A model generated the notes under the pieces. That model was not told the DNA's origin, searched no databases, and saw nothing but the letters and a program-made list of their open reading frames with translations. DNA of 64,000 nt from Hippopus hippopus (lineage: Eukaryota > Mollusca > Bivalvia > Cardiida > Cardiidae). A program made the position numbers and the translations under genes. The DNA lies in contig OX328099.1 in assembly GCA_946811185.2 (NCBI GenBank), positions 69,196,714-69,260,713 on the forward strand. Reading direction: 5' to 3'. Of the stretch, positions 54,600 to 64,000 are shown piece after piece. Within the stretch, counting starts at the first letter, position 1. Each line of letters starts with the position of its first letter.

Positions 54600-54770
54600 T
54601 TCTTATTAATTATTGACACACAGTCAAAAATTTTCAATATATCAAAGTAACACAATTCTGATTGGCTAAACCATTTGGTTAATGGTTTAGCCAATCAGAA
54701 GTTGTGTTACTATCAAAATTTGGTATAAGAATGCTGATTAAATTGGTTGGTGAAATCTGGCCTTGGAACA
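54600..54770. mobile_element. M4-type palindrome
   Basis: GATTGGCTAAACCATTTGGT and TTTAGCCAATCAGAAGTTGT arms. The ends are eroded to TTGGTTGGTGAAATCTGG. Confidence 0.7.
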
Positions 54771-54849
54771 TAGAAAATCAGAGAAAACATGCAGATCAGC
54801 AAATTATTCTCATCCTAGTTATAATCGATAATTTTTCCTTCTAATGGGG

Positions 54850-55060
54850 TACTACATGGTATATGCTAGAGTGTAGGATGCATTATCTAGAGCCCCCCAG
54901 GTTCAATCCTTACTCAAAACACTTGATTTTTTGTGGGAGTGACTTTGGGCAAGACACTTCAGAGTCTTGTACAGGAGATATCCCAGGACATACATGAATA
55001 TGTGAGCCATTGCTGTGATATGACTGAAATAGTGTTGAAAGCTGTGTAAAACACCACTCA
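54850..55060 (+). mobile_element. tRNA-like SINE-C
   Basis: AGAGCCCCCCAGGTTCAATC (B-box-like), GACTTTGGGCAAGACACTTC, ending AGCTGTGTAAAACACC. Confidence 0.6.
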
Positions 55061-55102
55061 GTAGGTTCTCCTTTTTCCATGTTTTGAACATTCTGATCTA
55101 AA

Positions 55103-55322
55103 AACCCTATACCACACAATCCTGAGTTTTAATGACTCCAAAGAAAAGATGTTTGAAAACATCATGGAAAAAGAAGAAAATGCTGATAACTGGCACTTTT
55201 TCTCTTCCCACAATGTTTTTTACCCCATCAAGTAGAGAAATCATCATTTTGGCAACATTTGCCATCTGCAAATGCTTTCAATTTTGTCCGGTCCAAAAAT
55301 TTCTCGTTTGGTGAAGAATTAA
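55103..55322 (+). mobile_element. M1 copy, diverged
   Basis: AACCCTATACCACACAATCC to TCGTTTGGTGAAGAATTAA. Confidence 0.72.
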
Positions 55323-55369
55323 ACCTTTCATGTTGACAAATGTTTTTAGTCCTTGCAAAGTTTTGTGTT

Positions 55370-55530
55370 GGATTCGTTTAGGATTCGTGATCCATCAGTT
55401 CCCAGTTGCTTCTTACCTGGATCTTTTCATGGGAGTGCCCTTGGGCAAGACATGTAAGAGCCCCAGCCTTGTACTCATTAAAGCAAGGCCACATATATAA
55501 GAACGATGTTGCTGTGATATGTTTAAAACA
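55370..55530 (+). mobile_element. SINE-C partial
   Basis: GAGTGCCCTTGGGCAAGACA and CGATGTTGCTGTGATATGT match the SINE-C at 54850. Confidence 0.5.
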
Positions 55531-55608
55531 AGAAAAAGACCTTTTTGATAGAAAGATACAAGAGATATCGTGTTTCGCATCTACACTTGGCTTTTTTGTT
55601 ATTGGTTC

Positions 55609-55837
55609 TTAACTCTTTTCCAAACGACAACATTTTAGACTGGTCAAAATTGAAAGCATTGGCAGACGACAAAATAAAAGTGACTGAAAATTTGAAACTT
55701 GTTTTGGGAAGGGTAGAAAACATTGTGGGAAAAGGAGAAAATGCTGGTTACCAGCATTTTCTCCTTTTCCCACAATGTTTTCAAAAGGCTTCTTTCTCAG
55801 GGTCGTTAAAAGTTGGGACTGTGTGGTAAAGGGTTAA
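55609..55837 (-). mobile_element. M1 copy, reverse, complete
   Basis: 229 bp, TTAACTCTTTTCCAAACGAC to CTGTGTGGTAAAGGGTTAA, perfect hairpin. Confidence 0.9.
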
Positions 55838-56750
55838 TGAAGTTATACATCAAGCCCCCTTTTTTCATTTTTTCATGACATGGCATTAAACAAAAAAAAA
55901 CAAAAGTATTTGGGGGACTATCATAAGGAACACAGGTTTGAAGTTTCATCAGTTTTTGTCAAGAATTGTTGAAGATATCTGTCCAGAGGGACAGATAGAT
56001 TGACAAACCAATGGACGGACAGACAACGCAAAAACTAAATCCCTCCGCCTTCGACAGGGGATAATAATGTTGAAGCCATGTCAAAGACAAGTAGATCAAA
56101 GTCATCTGTAAAATGGACTCTGGAGGTAACGATTTGAATAATTATACTACTACAGTTTTATGGCTGATCATTGCTCGCAGAAAAGTAGACAGAATGCTTT
56201 GAAAATAATAATAAGAGACCTGCATGCAGGTGCCAGTGCTCAGCTGCAGTTGCCTTTAGATAAAATTCTGAGTTGAAAAAGGGGCATAATTGTGTCAAAA
56301 GTATTTTTATGGTTACCTGTCCCTGTTGCATGGCTTCCCCATTTGATAATTATCACTTATCAAAGTTTGAAATAAAAATCTTCAATATTGACAGAGATAT
56401 TATAATATGTCAAAGTTCTTCAATAACAATGACAACACAGACAGGGCTATGACAATAACTTGACTTTCTCTTCTAAACAGCTGAGCTGATATCAACAACG
56501 AAATGAAACAAATAAATCATGCATTTCAAGTTTTAATATAATATAATATAAAGTACAAAACAAACAAAAGTCTGTGTATATTAACAAAACTTATTCAGAC
56601 CAACAGCCTTGACATACTGAAGAAAGCTAAAGCTGGAAATTAAGAAATGAAACAAGATCTTGAATTAATGTAAGCCTACACACATCATAATAGAGGGATC
56701 TTGTTAATAAAATTGTGTGCTGATAGGAAATATTTTTGAAATGTATCAGC

Positions 56751-57010
56751 TTAACTCTTTACCAAACAATAAAATTTTAGACTGAAAACATTTGACGACG
56801 ACAAATGTTGCCAAAAATGATTTCTGTCTTCGATTGGGTAGAAAAGATAGTGGGAAAAGGAGAAAATGCTGGTTACCAGCATTTTTTCTTTTCCCTATGT
56901 TTTCTACCCTTCCAAATGAAAATTTCGCATTTTGAGTTCCATTTAATTTGTTGTCTACAAATGCTTTCAATTTGGACAAGTCTCAAATTTTGTTGTTTGG
57001 TAAAGAGTTG
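56751..57010. mobile_element. M1 variant, palindromic over its whole length
   Basis: The left half is of reverse type (TTAACTCTTTACCAAACAAT, AAAATTTTAGACTG). The right half is of forward type (TGCTTTCAATTTGGACAAG, TTGTTTGGTAAAGAGTTGA). Both ends are therefore the same M1 end. Confidence 0.75.
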
Positions 57011-57142
57011 ATAAGGTTTATTGTAATGTCATATTTGTACAGTTCACCAGTAACAAATCAAACGAAAATGTGCGTAAAATTAGAAATTATATATGAGAAC
57101 TTATCATATTTCCATTGTACTAAAATAATGATCAAATTTTTT

Positions 57143-57370
57143 TTAACCCTTTACCACACAATCACAAGTTTTAAAGACCCTCCTGAATAAGACTTTTGAA
57201 AACATTGTGGGAAAAGGAGAAAATGCTGGTAACCAGCATTTTCTCCTTTTCCCACAATGTTTTCTACCCTATCAGAGAACAACAGCCCATTCGTACTGGT
57301 TTCAAATTTGTAGTCTGCAGTTATTTTCAATTCGGAAGATTCAACTATTTGTTGTTAGGGAAAGGGTTAT
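57143..57370 (+). mobile_element. M1 copy
   Basis: TTAACCCTTTACCACACAAT with a perfect hairpin. The right end GTTAGGGAAAGGGTTAT is degraded. Confidence 0.82.
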
Positions 57371-57439
57371 CTGACATTTTATCAGCAGCACTATCATATC
57401 TTAGAGCTATATCAACAGACTTCAAAAACAGGTGAGTTG

Positions 57440-57680
57440 TGTTCTGGAAAAACGGGTTTTTAATGCATCTCCATGATGCTTTTTACCAAGCAAATCAGCA
57501 TATAAAATATATTCCATTTTATCTAACAGCTGTCTGAATCATGAGGTAGACTGTCCTTGCACATGCAGACTATTAATCAAAGCAAAAAGTTTCAACACGG
57601 GGCAGCTTGTGTATACTGCACAGGCTGACCTCGGTTAATACTTTAGCAGATGCATTAAACCCATTTTTCATGGCTAAGAT
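57440..57680. mobile_element. M2 MITE, diverged
   Basis: GGGTTTTTAATGCATCTCCA to GATGCATTAAACCCATTTTTCATGGC. Confidence 0.72.
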
Positions 57681-58132
57681 CTAAACGGCTGCTAGTTTAA
57701 TGCCATGGTCAAACATATTTACAGATAATTTGTACCATCAAAACAGGATGGCTGATAAATAAATCAATAGATTTGAGTCAATGTAATCGAACACAGATCT
57801 TAACCGCTACAAGCATAGTGTTGTAGTTGAATTCTTCTTAGACATTTTATGAGGAGTACTATATAAATTGGACGGTTATGTCGTAAGTTCTGGACGAATG
57901 CAATCAAAGATCTAAACAGCTAGAAGTACACTGTCTATATGTGTATAAAAATAAACAAAGCTAAATGATCTACAAGGCAAATTAATCTCACAACACTGTG
58001 ATATTTGAAATAAATAGTACAAATCAATTTTACAAAAAATTACAGTATATACATTATTTACATTCCTTGGTACAACAGTCAGAATGAATAATGATGCAGC
58101 CAACAAAACATTTTCAGTGCTTACCTCAATGT

Positions 58133-58600
58133 TTAACCCTTCACCAGATGACGAAATTTAAGACTGGTCCAAATTCAAAGCATTTGCAGACAACAAATTT
58201 TGAGGGTAGCACAATTGACCAAATTTGACCTCAATAGGGTAGAAAACATTGTGGGAAAAGGAGAAAATGCTGGTTACCAGCATTTTCTCCTTTTTCTCAC
58301 AATGTTTTCAAAAGCTTTCTTTCTCAGGGTCGTTAAAAGTGGGTATTATGTGGTAAAGGGTAAAATGTGTTTCATGGTAGCAAACACTGTGGCAAAGGAT
58401 GAAATTGCGTAAGATCAGTGATTTCACCTTCAGTCACAATGTTCCATATGTTTAACTATATAAAAACCAAATAAAACATGGTTCAAACAATAGGTTTTGT
58501 TATTGAAAGGGTAGGAAAAATTGTGAGAGAAGATTTGCTTGTTACCAGCATTTTCTATTTTTCCCACAATGTTCCCAAAAGTTCTTTTCATTAGGTCCAT
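58133..58600 (-). mobile_element. M1 reverse copy (58133-58363) plus a decayed M1 piece (about 58490-58600)
   Basis: TTAACCCTTCACCAGATGAC to ATTATGTGGTAAAGGGTAA. The second piece keeps TTACCAGCATTTTCTATTTT. Confidence 0.72.
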
Positions 58601-58810
58601 AAATTAGTATATTATATTTCCTGTGTCTATTTTTAGAAATGTTATGGGTAAAGAAATGTCGTAATTTAAGCTGGGGGGAATTATTTCCCTGTCACAGTGA
58701 ATATTTTCCACCTGCCGAAAATCTGGAACTACTTTTTTAAGTTTTTTAAGTTTTTAAGTTTTAAAAGTGGCATTGGTTGACAAAATAATCAGAGGAAATA
58801 TAATATATAA

Positions 58811-58962
58811 TTTATTTCATCAGCTTGTGGTTAATATGGGGAAATATTTGCCTCATAAGGGAAAGGTCCGCGAAAATAACTCGTGCCTTACGGCACTTGT
58901 TATATACCTTTCCCTTTTTCGACAAATATTTCCCCATATTAACCACAAGCTGATGAAATAAA
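58811..58962. repeat. 152-bp palindrome
   Basis: The arms read TTTATTTCATCAGCTTGTGG and the inverse CCACAAGCTGATGAAATAAA, perfect for about 40 bp. Inside lies a second small hairpin CTCGTGCCTTACGGCAC. Confidence 0.88.
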
Positions 58963-59443
58963 CTCTATTGCATACGCTGAATATTGTACATCTAAACCAA
59001 ACTTGTTGCTGGTATTACACCCTTCTATGTACGAGTTTGTTTCCTTTTTTTTTGGCAACATCAATTCGTGTGTGTGTTTTTTTCTAATTTGTTTCCACAT
59101 TTTATTACCAAACGGGTGGTAACTTCTACAGCTAATAACATTACAGTTGAGTAACAAAACGCAAACAATTTACACGCAAATTATTGACAATGCAAAATAT
59201 CACAGTTATGCTATGCAAATACAAATACAACCTTTAACCAATCAAAGCACAAATTTGACTTCTTATGCACCTAGAGATAAAAACATTTGAAAATACTGCC
59301 AAAAAAGAATTAGTTTCACAACTTGAATTTCTCCTTTCTAAACAATGTTATTCATACAAGAACACAACCGTTTTTATCTTCTTCATATCTTCTTCATTGT
59401 GTTTTTTGCTCTAGTCTTGTACTGACCTAATATCTGTCTTCAC

Positions 59444-59600
59444 AACGGATTAATCCTCTGTATAAAACAACCCCATGCTTTAATAAAACTGAGAAATAAG
59501 TCTTTTGAAAAAAATTCTGTATAAAGGAGAAAATGCTGGTAACTAGCATTTTCTCCTTTTTCCACAATGTTTTCTACCTTTTTTTTGAGTACTGTATATT
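59444..59600 (+). mobile_element. M1 5' two-thirds, decayed
   Basis: GGATTAATCCTCTGTATAAA, hairpin around ATGCTGGTAACTAGCAT, truncated at about 59590. Confidence 0.6.
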
Positions 59601-59679
59601 ATCATTGTTTGGGGTATAGAGCTGTTGTCAAAATTGACAGGTACACTTGTCCATCCGTTCTTTGATATCTTAGCCAGTA

Positions 59680-59800
59680 CTTTGCGCAATACTCTTTCTT
59701 AGCAACTGGCTACTTTCCTGCATAAAGTTGTTGAAGACAATGTTCAGCAGTCAAACAAGAAAGAAGCCTGCTGCAATGACAATCATCAATCCTTGAATAC
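59680..59800 (-). mobile_element. SINE-A, reverse, partial
   Basis: CCAGTACTTTGCGCAATACT to ATGACAATCATCAATCCTTG. Confidence 0.6.
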
Positions 59801-60042
59801 GCCTTACCAAACCGAGATTCTCGATTACAATTCCTAGATTACCAGCTCTGTATGTTACCAACTGACTTAAGTGGCAATCAAATTATTTACAGGTATGTCC
59901 AAACCAATCTGTTTGGTAATGTATTTTCGATATGGCTTTGACAATATTTGTTGTAAAATCTAATTAATCATAACAGAATATAACCCTTCAAACACTCACT
60001 AAATGAAATTGACAGCTTCGGTTCAGAAAAATACCTCACCAT

Positions 60043-60150
60043 TTGATTATTACTCCAAATCCAAGGACTAACAGTCTGATTGGCTGTGACAGAATATCTC
60101 AGCCAATCAGATGGCTAGTCTTTGAAATTAGAACTGTATGAATACAGTTC
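60043..60150. mobile_element. M4-related short palindrome
   Basis: CCAAGGACTAACAGTCTGAT with inverse ATCAGATGGCTAGTCTTTG. Confidence 0.6.
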
Positions 60151-60171
60151 TTGAGTCTTTTGATATTTTTT

Positions 60172-60425
60172 ATGAGTCATGCTCTGTGAAAAAGGGGTTT
60201 AATGCATCTGCAAAAAGTATCAACTCAAGTCAGCCTGCACAGTACGACCTGGGCTGAAAATTTTCACTCTTGGTCAATTTTCTGTATGTCCAAGGGCTAG
60301 TCAACCTCACGATAAAGTCAGTCATTAAAAACAATGGATATTATGGAATCATAATTATATGATGGCTTGCATGGTACCATGGATCCCTGAGATGCATTAA
60401 GCCCCCTTTTACAAGAGCATGGCTC
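60172..60425. mobile_element. M2 MITE, complete
   Basis: GAGTCATGCTCTGTGAAAAA to AGCCCCCTTTTACAAGAGCATGGCTC. Confidence 0.8.
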
Positions 60426-60459
60426 AATTATTTTCTTGGCTAGAATATCTCACAAAATA

Positions 60460-60540
60460 TCTGACAGTGGAGATATAAAATCAGACTGCATGTTCTCTGC
60501 ATTCTAACATTTAGCGACACTGTCTGAAAAAAGTAACTGA
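60460..60540. mobile_element. M3 remnant
   Basis: ACAGTGGAGATATAAAATCA and GCGACACTGTCTG. Confidence 0.45.
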
Positions 60541-60732
60541 AGTTAAGCCGAGCTTTCTTAGAGTCAAGTCAATTTTTCATTATCTCTGCTTGTCAATTTT
60601 TCACACTATTCTGTGTTTCCCTGAGACATGCAAATATTTACAACAAAGGCACTTTGGAAATAGCATAACATATTAAGAATGACCTTCATCTGAGTTTGAC
60701 TTATTACTAGTCAAACAACACAGAAGACTTCA

Positions 60733-60961
60733 TTTAAATCTTTACCAAACGACAAAATTTTGGACTAGTCCATATTCAAAGCATTTGCAGACGACAATCT
60801 AAATTTGGCTCAAATGATGGAACTTGCTTTAGACAGGGTAGCAAACATAGTGGGGAAAAAGGGGAAAATATAGTATCAGTATTTTCTCATTTTTCTACTA
60901 TGTTTTCGAAAGCCTTCTTTTTTTAGGGTTGTTAAACTTTGGGATTGTGGGAGAAAGAGCT
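60733..60961 (-). mobile_element. M1 copy, reverse, diverged core
   Basis: AATCTTTACCAAACGACAAA to TTGTGGGAGAAAGAGCTAAA. Confidence 0.68.
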
Positions 60962-61125
60962 AAAAGAAAACATTGTGGAAAAAACCAGCAATTGCTCCTA
61001 AAACTAACAAGTGATCTTGCTTTTCCAATGTTTATGTTTTAAATTCATATAACTTATTTGCCTTCATTTCAAAACTTTGCTCCTGTAGTTTATGTTGGCA
61101 TAAAAATTATCCCCTGCTATAAGTG

Positions 61126-61568
61126 ATTGACCATTTACCGCACAATACCAAGTTTTAAAGACCCCGCCGAGGCCTTTTGAAAACATTGTGGGAAAAGGAG
61201 AAAATGCTGGTAACCAGCATTTTCTCCTTTTCCCACAATGTTTTCAAACCTATTATAGACAAATCCCAGCATTTAAGTCTCATTTCAATTGTCTTCTGCA
61301 AATACTTTCAATTTGGACCAGTCTATATTTTCGTCATTTGGTAAAGAGTTAACTCTCTCCCAAATATTTAGTTTACCCCAAATTGAAAAGAATCAACAGA
61401 TGATGTATTCAAAATTGGTAAAAATTTCGCTGAAGTTTTCTCATAAGAAAGAAAACATGGTAAAAGAAAAAAATGCTGGTTACCAGCATTTTCTTATTTT
61501 CCCATATTGTTTACAAAAGACTTCTTCCAAAAGGTCGATAAACTTAGGATTGCTTGGTGAAAGGTTAA
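61126..61568. mobile_element. M1 forward (61126-61352) and reverse (61349-61568) copies sharing a TTAA
   Basis: The forward copy has a perfect hairpin and ends TTTGGTAAAGAGTTAA. The reverse copy begins at the same TTAA and ends GCTTGGTGAAAGGTTAA. Together they make a tail-to-tail pair. Confidence 0.78.
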
Positions 61569-61575
61569 TATTTTT

Positions 61576-61830
61576 GAGCCATGCTCTGGCAAAAGGGGGC
61601 TTAATGCATCTGCATAATGTATATTACCAAGTAAGTCATCACATAGTTATGGATCCATACAATCTGTTTCTTGCTAACAAATATCAGGATCTAGAGGTAG
61701 AATGGTCCTTTGACATACAGAAAATTTATCAAAAGCTAAGTTTCAGCCCAGGGTCAGCCTGCACAGACTGTACAGGCTAACCTGAGTCGATATTTTTGGC
61801 AGATACATTAAGCCCCCTTTACACAGAGCA
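61576..61830. mobile_element. M2 MITE, complete (reference)
   Basis: 255 bp. GAGCCATGCTCTGGCAAAAG to its inverse ACAGAGCATGGCTC, with the inner palindrome GTCAGCCTGCACAG / CTGTACAGGCTAAC. Confidence 0.83.
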
Positions 61831-62123
61831 TGGCTCATTTATTTTTCTTGATTAGCTTGTTATCACCTACAACAAGTTTTCAGTTGACAACTTTGAAAAC
61901 ATCCATTTCAATTACGAATGATCAACATGAATTAAGGTATAAGACATGAATACATTCTAAAAACATTTTGGCAAAAGAAGAAATTCCTCATAACAAAAAA
62001 TTTTTCCTTTTTCCTACAATATTTCTAAAAGCTGTCTGCTGCATCAAGAGTCATTTGTTTGAGCTGGTGAGTTTACAAATGGAAAACAGAGGGCAATTAA
62101 ACTAGCATGCATTGACCCTTAGG

Positions 62124-62331
62124 TAGGACCCTTAGGCTGATAAGCACGACTCACTGACCTTTTGCTGACAGTGTAGATCAAGATCAGACTGCACAGAATG
62201 TGCAATCTAATCTTGGATCCACACTGTCCAATTAGGAGATATTTTTCTATAAGATAAGTTTAAAATAGCATTATTGAGGTTTATCTTATTGGCTTGAACA
62301 TTTAACTTATTTAGCAGGATAGAGGTTAAAA
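62124..62331. mobile_element. M3 copy, complete
   Basis: CCCTTAGGCTGATAAGCACG to TTTAGCAGGATAGAGGTTAA, core GTGTAGATCAAGATCAGACT with inverse. Confidence 0.75.
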
Positions 62332-62403
62332 CTAAAAACAGTAATGCAACTACTGATACGTGCCTGTAAGTAAATGTGTGGAAAAGGTTGTGAGATATCA
62401 TAA

Positions 62404-63005
62404 ACTAGAGGCGCTTGAGCGCCTGTATCGCTCCACAGGCCTGATATTTCTATAATGGCGAAAGGAAGTTTTTTACAATTATCATTCAATCCTGCATTTT
62501 AGCTCACTGAAGAAACAATTTGGTAGACAACTACCATAGGAACTTACCTGCAAAACAACAATGAAATCCAATGAATAGTTTTAGAGAAGAAATTTTTCAA
62601 AGATTTTACTTTATACCATAAAAGGAAAATGAGTCTCCCATAAAAGCCATGTTTTTTGACAGATCTTTTTTTTTTTAAGGAATTCTGTAAACCTGTATCT
62701 AAGGAACATTCCTGCAAAATAATAATGCTATCCAAATAGCGGTTTGGGAGGAGAAGATTTTTAAAGGTTTTTTACTTTGGTTGCCATGGCAACCAGAATT
62801 CTTCATGGAACACAATTATTTGAAGGAATTTGAAAGAGGACCACCAAAGGAACATTCCTGTGAAATTTGGTAAAAATCCAGTCAATAGTTTCTGAGGAGA
62901 AGTTTTTTAAAGAAAAAGTTTACGGACGAACGGACGGACGGACGGACGCACGACGGACACAACGCCATGACAATAGCTCTCTGGCCTTTGGCCAGTGGAG
63001 CTAAA
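62404..63005 (-). mobile_element. AGCTCCACTGGCC element, copy 2 (reverse)
   Basis: It is nearly identical to 34854-35460 in reverse: TAGAGGCGCTTGAGCGCCTG at the left, and the (GGAC)n run and GGCCAGTGGAGCTA at the right. It is flanked by a 72-bp direct repeat (62332-62403 and 63001-63072). Confidence 0.85.
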
Positions 63006-63263
63006 AACAGTAATGCAACTATTGATACATGCCTGTAAGTAAATGTGTGGAAAAGGTTGTGAGATATCATAAAAAATTGAAGCAAGCACTTTTTCCTGAA
63101 TGTTTCACAGAATAGGAAGACAAATTCTTTTGAGTCAAACACATGAATCCACTAAGTGCATTCTCTTACATAGCGAACCTATAGCAAATCTGTCTCAAAC
63201 AATATCAAACGCTTGGTATATAAAGTGCTATAACAGAGATTTTCCCTGAGTCCATGGTTTCAA

Positions 63264-63399
63264 TTATGCTGTAGATTCATTTGTTTCACTGATTCTGACT
63301 TTCTGAGTAGATTGTCTTGGTGGTTTGGTTCCTGCACCATTTTGGCTTGTATCTGACACTGCAGCACTATCTTGTGAATTTCTTTTTCTTCTCCTTCTT
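63264..63399 (-). CDS. Candidate terminal coding exon of an unidentified minus-strand gene
   Basis: Reading the minus strand, a ttttcag acceptor is followed by one base that completes a split codon and then 44 open codons to TAA. The peptide begins RRRRKRNSQDSAAVSDTSQN and continues GAGTKPPRQSTQKVRISETN ESTA. A basic cluster followed by a polar Ser/Thr/Gln-rich tail would fit the cytoplasmic C-terminus of a membrane protein, but I do not recognise the family. The stretch is not part of any repeat seen elsewhere in the window, and its residue composition looks coding rather than like a translation of A/T-rich intron. Preceding exons would lie beyond base 64000. The alternative is a chance open frame after a cryptic AG. 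Confidence 0.42.
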
Positions 63400-63454
63400 C
63401 TGAAAATCATGATAAGTATTTTTTTTCGTTTTCCATACATCTATTTGTTCAGCT

Positions 63455-63568
63455 TGACCTTCTACCACTCAATCACAAGTATAAACCACTTAAAGGAAAA
63501 GGACTTTTGAAAAGATTGTGGGAAAAGGAGAAAATGCTGGTAACCAGTTTTGTGGTAAAGAGATAAAT
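63455..63568 (+). mobile_element. M1 copy with internal deletion
   Basis: Left end and first hairpin arm up to ATGCTGGTAACCAG, then directly TTTTGTGGTAAAGAGATAAA. The second arm and most of the right half are gone. Confidence 0.7.
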
Positions 63569-63658
63569 GTCTATTTCAAATCATTTGGACAATTTGTGGA
63601 AGCATACTTTGATTGTGATACTTTGGAAGTATTAATCAGTTGTTCTGAATTCAATTGT

Positions 63659-63758
63659 TACCTCCAAATCTAAATTCCAAGACTATCCATCTGATTGGCT
63701 AAAACAGGCTGCATTATCCAATCAGATCATTAGTCTTCAAAGTTAGAATTAGAATTCT
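63659..63758. mobile_element. M4-related short palindrome
   Basis: CCAAGACTATCCATCTGATT with inverse AATCAGATCATTAGTCTTC. Same subfamily as 60043-60150. Confidence 0.6.
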
Positions 63759-63809
63759 ACTTTTCATACAGGTGTTTAAGGTTATGTTCTTAGTAAGACA
63801 GACAGTACT

Positions 63810-63985
63810 CTATAGTCATTGCAACAAGAATCACGCTCCTCTCACCACATGATATTGCAGTGCTATAAGAGACCTATGACTAATACAATTAGAAAAAAAA
63901 AGAGAAAGAAGAAAACCTTCAAGAATGCATAAATAGATGCCATGGCTGCCAGGCATAACTGAAAAACTGTTGCAAATGGTGTAAC
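63810..63985 (+). mobile_element. SINE-A remnant
   Basis: ATAGTCATTGCAACAAGAAT, CTCCTCTCACC and CAAGAATGCATAAATAGATG, then GGTGTAACCC. Confidence 0.55.
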
Positions 63986-64000
63986 CCTTTTCCCACACAA

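Larger units (their letters stand above)
43624..63263. other. Region downstream of the PKA stop codon: 3'UTR of unknown length, then repeat-rich intergenic DNA
   Basis: The start must be PKA 3'UTR, but I cannot fix a poly(A) site; the nearest AATAAA (44049-44054) lies inside an M1 element. Beyond that are dense repeats, listed separately. Stretches with no recognised feature include 43624-44005, 48135-48405, 51515-52005, 52480-52845, 53880-54165, 55840-56750, 57690-58130, 58965-59440, 60545-60730 and 61835-62120. Some of the right-hand part could be 3'UTR of a minus-strand neighbour (see 63264-63399). Confidence 0.5.

Noticed and set aside
61289..61780. 163-codon open frame
   Set aside because: It runs through one M1 end, a second reversed M1 and half of an M2 element. 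It is a chance frame through transposons.

Overview
The window is eukaryotic nuclear DNA. It is AT-rich, intron-dominated and packed with short non-autonomous transposons and tRNA-derived SINEs. The style of the repeats and the protein similarity of the one clear gene suggest a mollusc, most likely a bivalve; this is inference from memory of such genomes, not from a search.

One gene can be read with confidence: the 3' two-thirds of a cAMP-dependent protein kinase (PKA) catalytic-subunit gene on the + strand. Its exons lie at 2118-2200, then three alternative copies of one exon (17603-17729, 19690-19816, 20936-21062), then 30085-30180, 37633-37755, 42056-42220 and 43498-43623 (stop). In vertebrate PKA-C-alpha numbering they run from about D112 to F350 with no insertion or deletion. 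The N-terminal part (glycine loop, K72, helix C) must lie upstream of base 1. The central result is the triplicated exon: each copy is exactly 127 nt, has the same intron phases and encodes residues 139-181, including the catalytic loop YRDLKPEN. Because 127 is not a multiple of three, only transcripts with exactly one copy keep frame. This is the architecture of mutually exclusive splicing, giving three predicted kinase isoforms.

Nearly everything else is repeat. Family M1 (about 229 bp, TTAA target, CCCTTTACCACACAA-type ends, central perfect hairpin of about 68 bp) occurs more than 50 times in all states of decay. Family M2 (about 255 bp, GAGCCATGCTCT ends), family M3 (about 205-215 bp, central hairpin around GATCAGACTGCAC) and family M4 (about 200 bp, GGTGAATAC ends) are also abundant. 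Several copies are nested, which reveals target sites and relative ages. Other repeats are a dead Tc1-like transposon (24225-25716), several SINE families, two families of longer elements with a 3' hairpin (42377-43147 and 48410-51005; 34854-35460 and 62404-63005), a 145-bp minisatellite, a 0.5-kb inverted pair inside one intron, and several long near-perfect palindromes.

Downstream of the kinase stop codon (43624-64000) I see mostly repeats, plus one candidate terminal coding exon on the minus strand (63264-63399). If real, it belongs to a convergent neighbour whose remaining exons lie to the right of the window. No rRNA, functional tRNA, CRISPR, operon or prokaryotic feature was seen.
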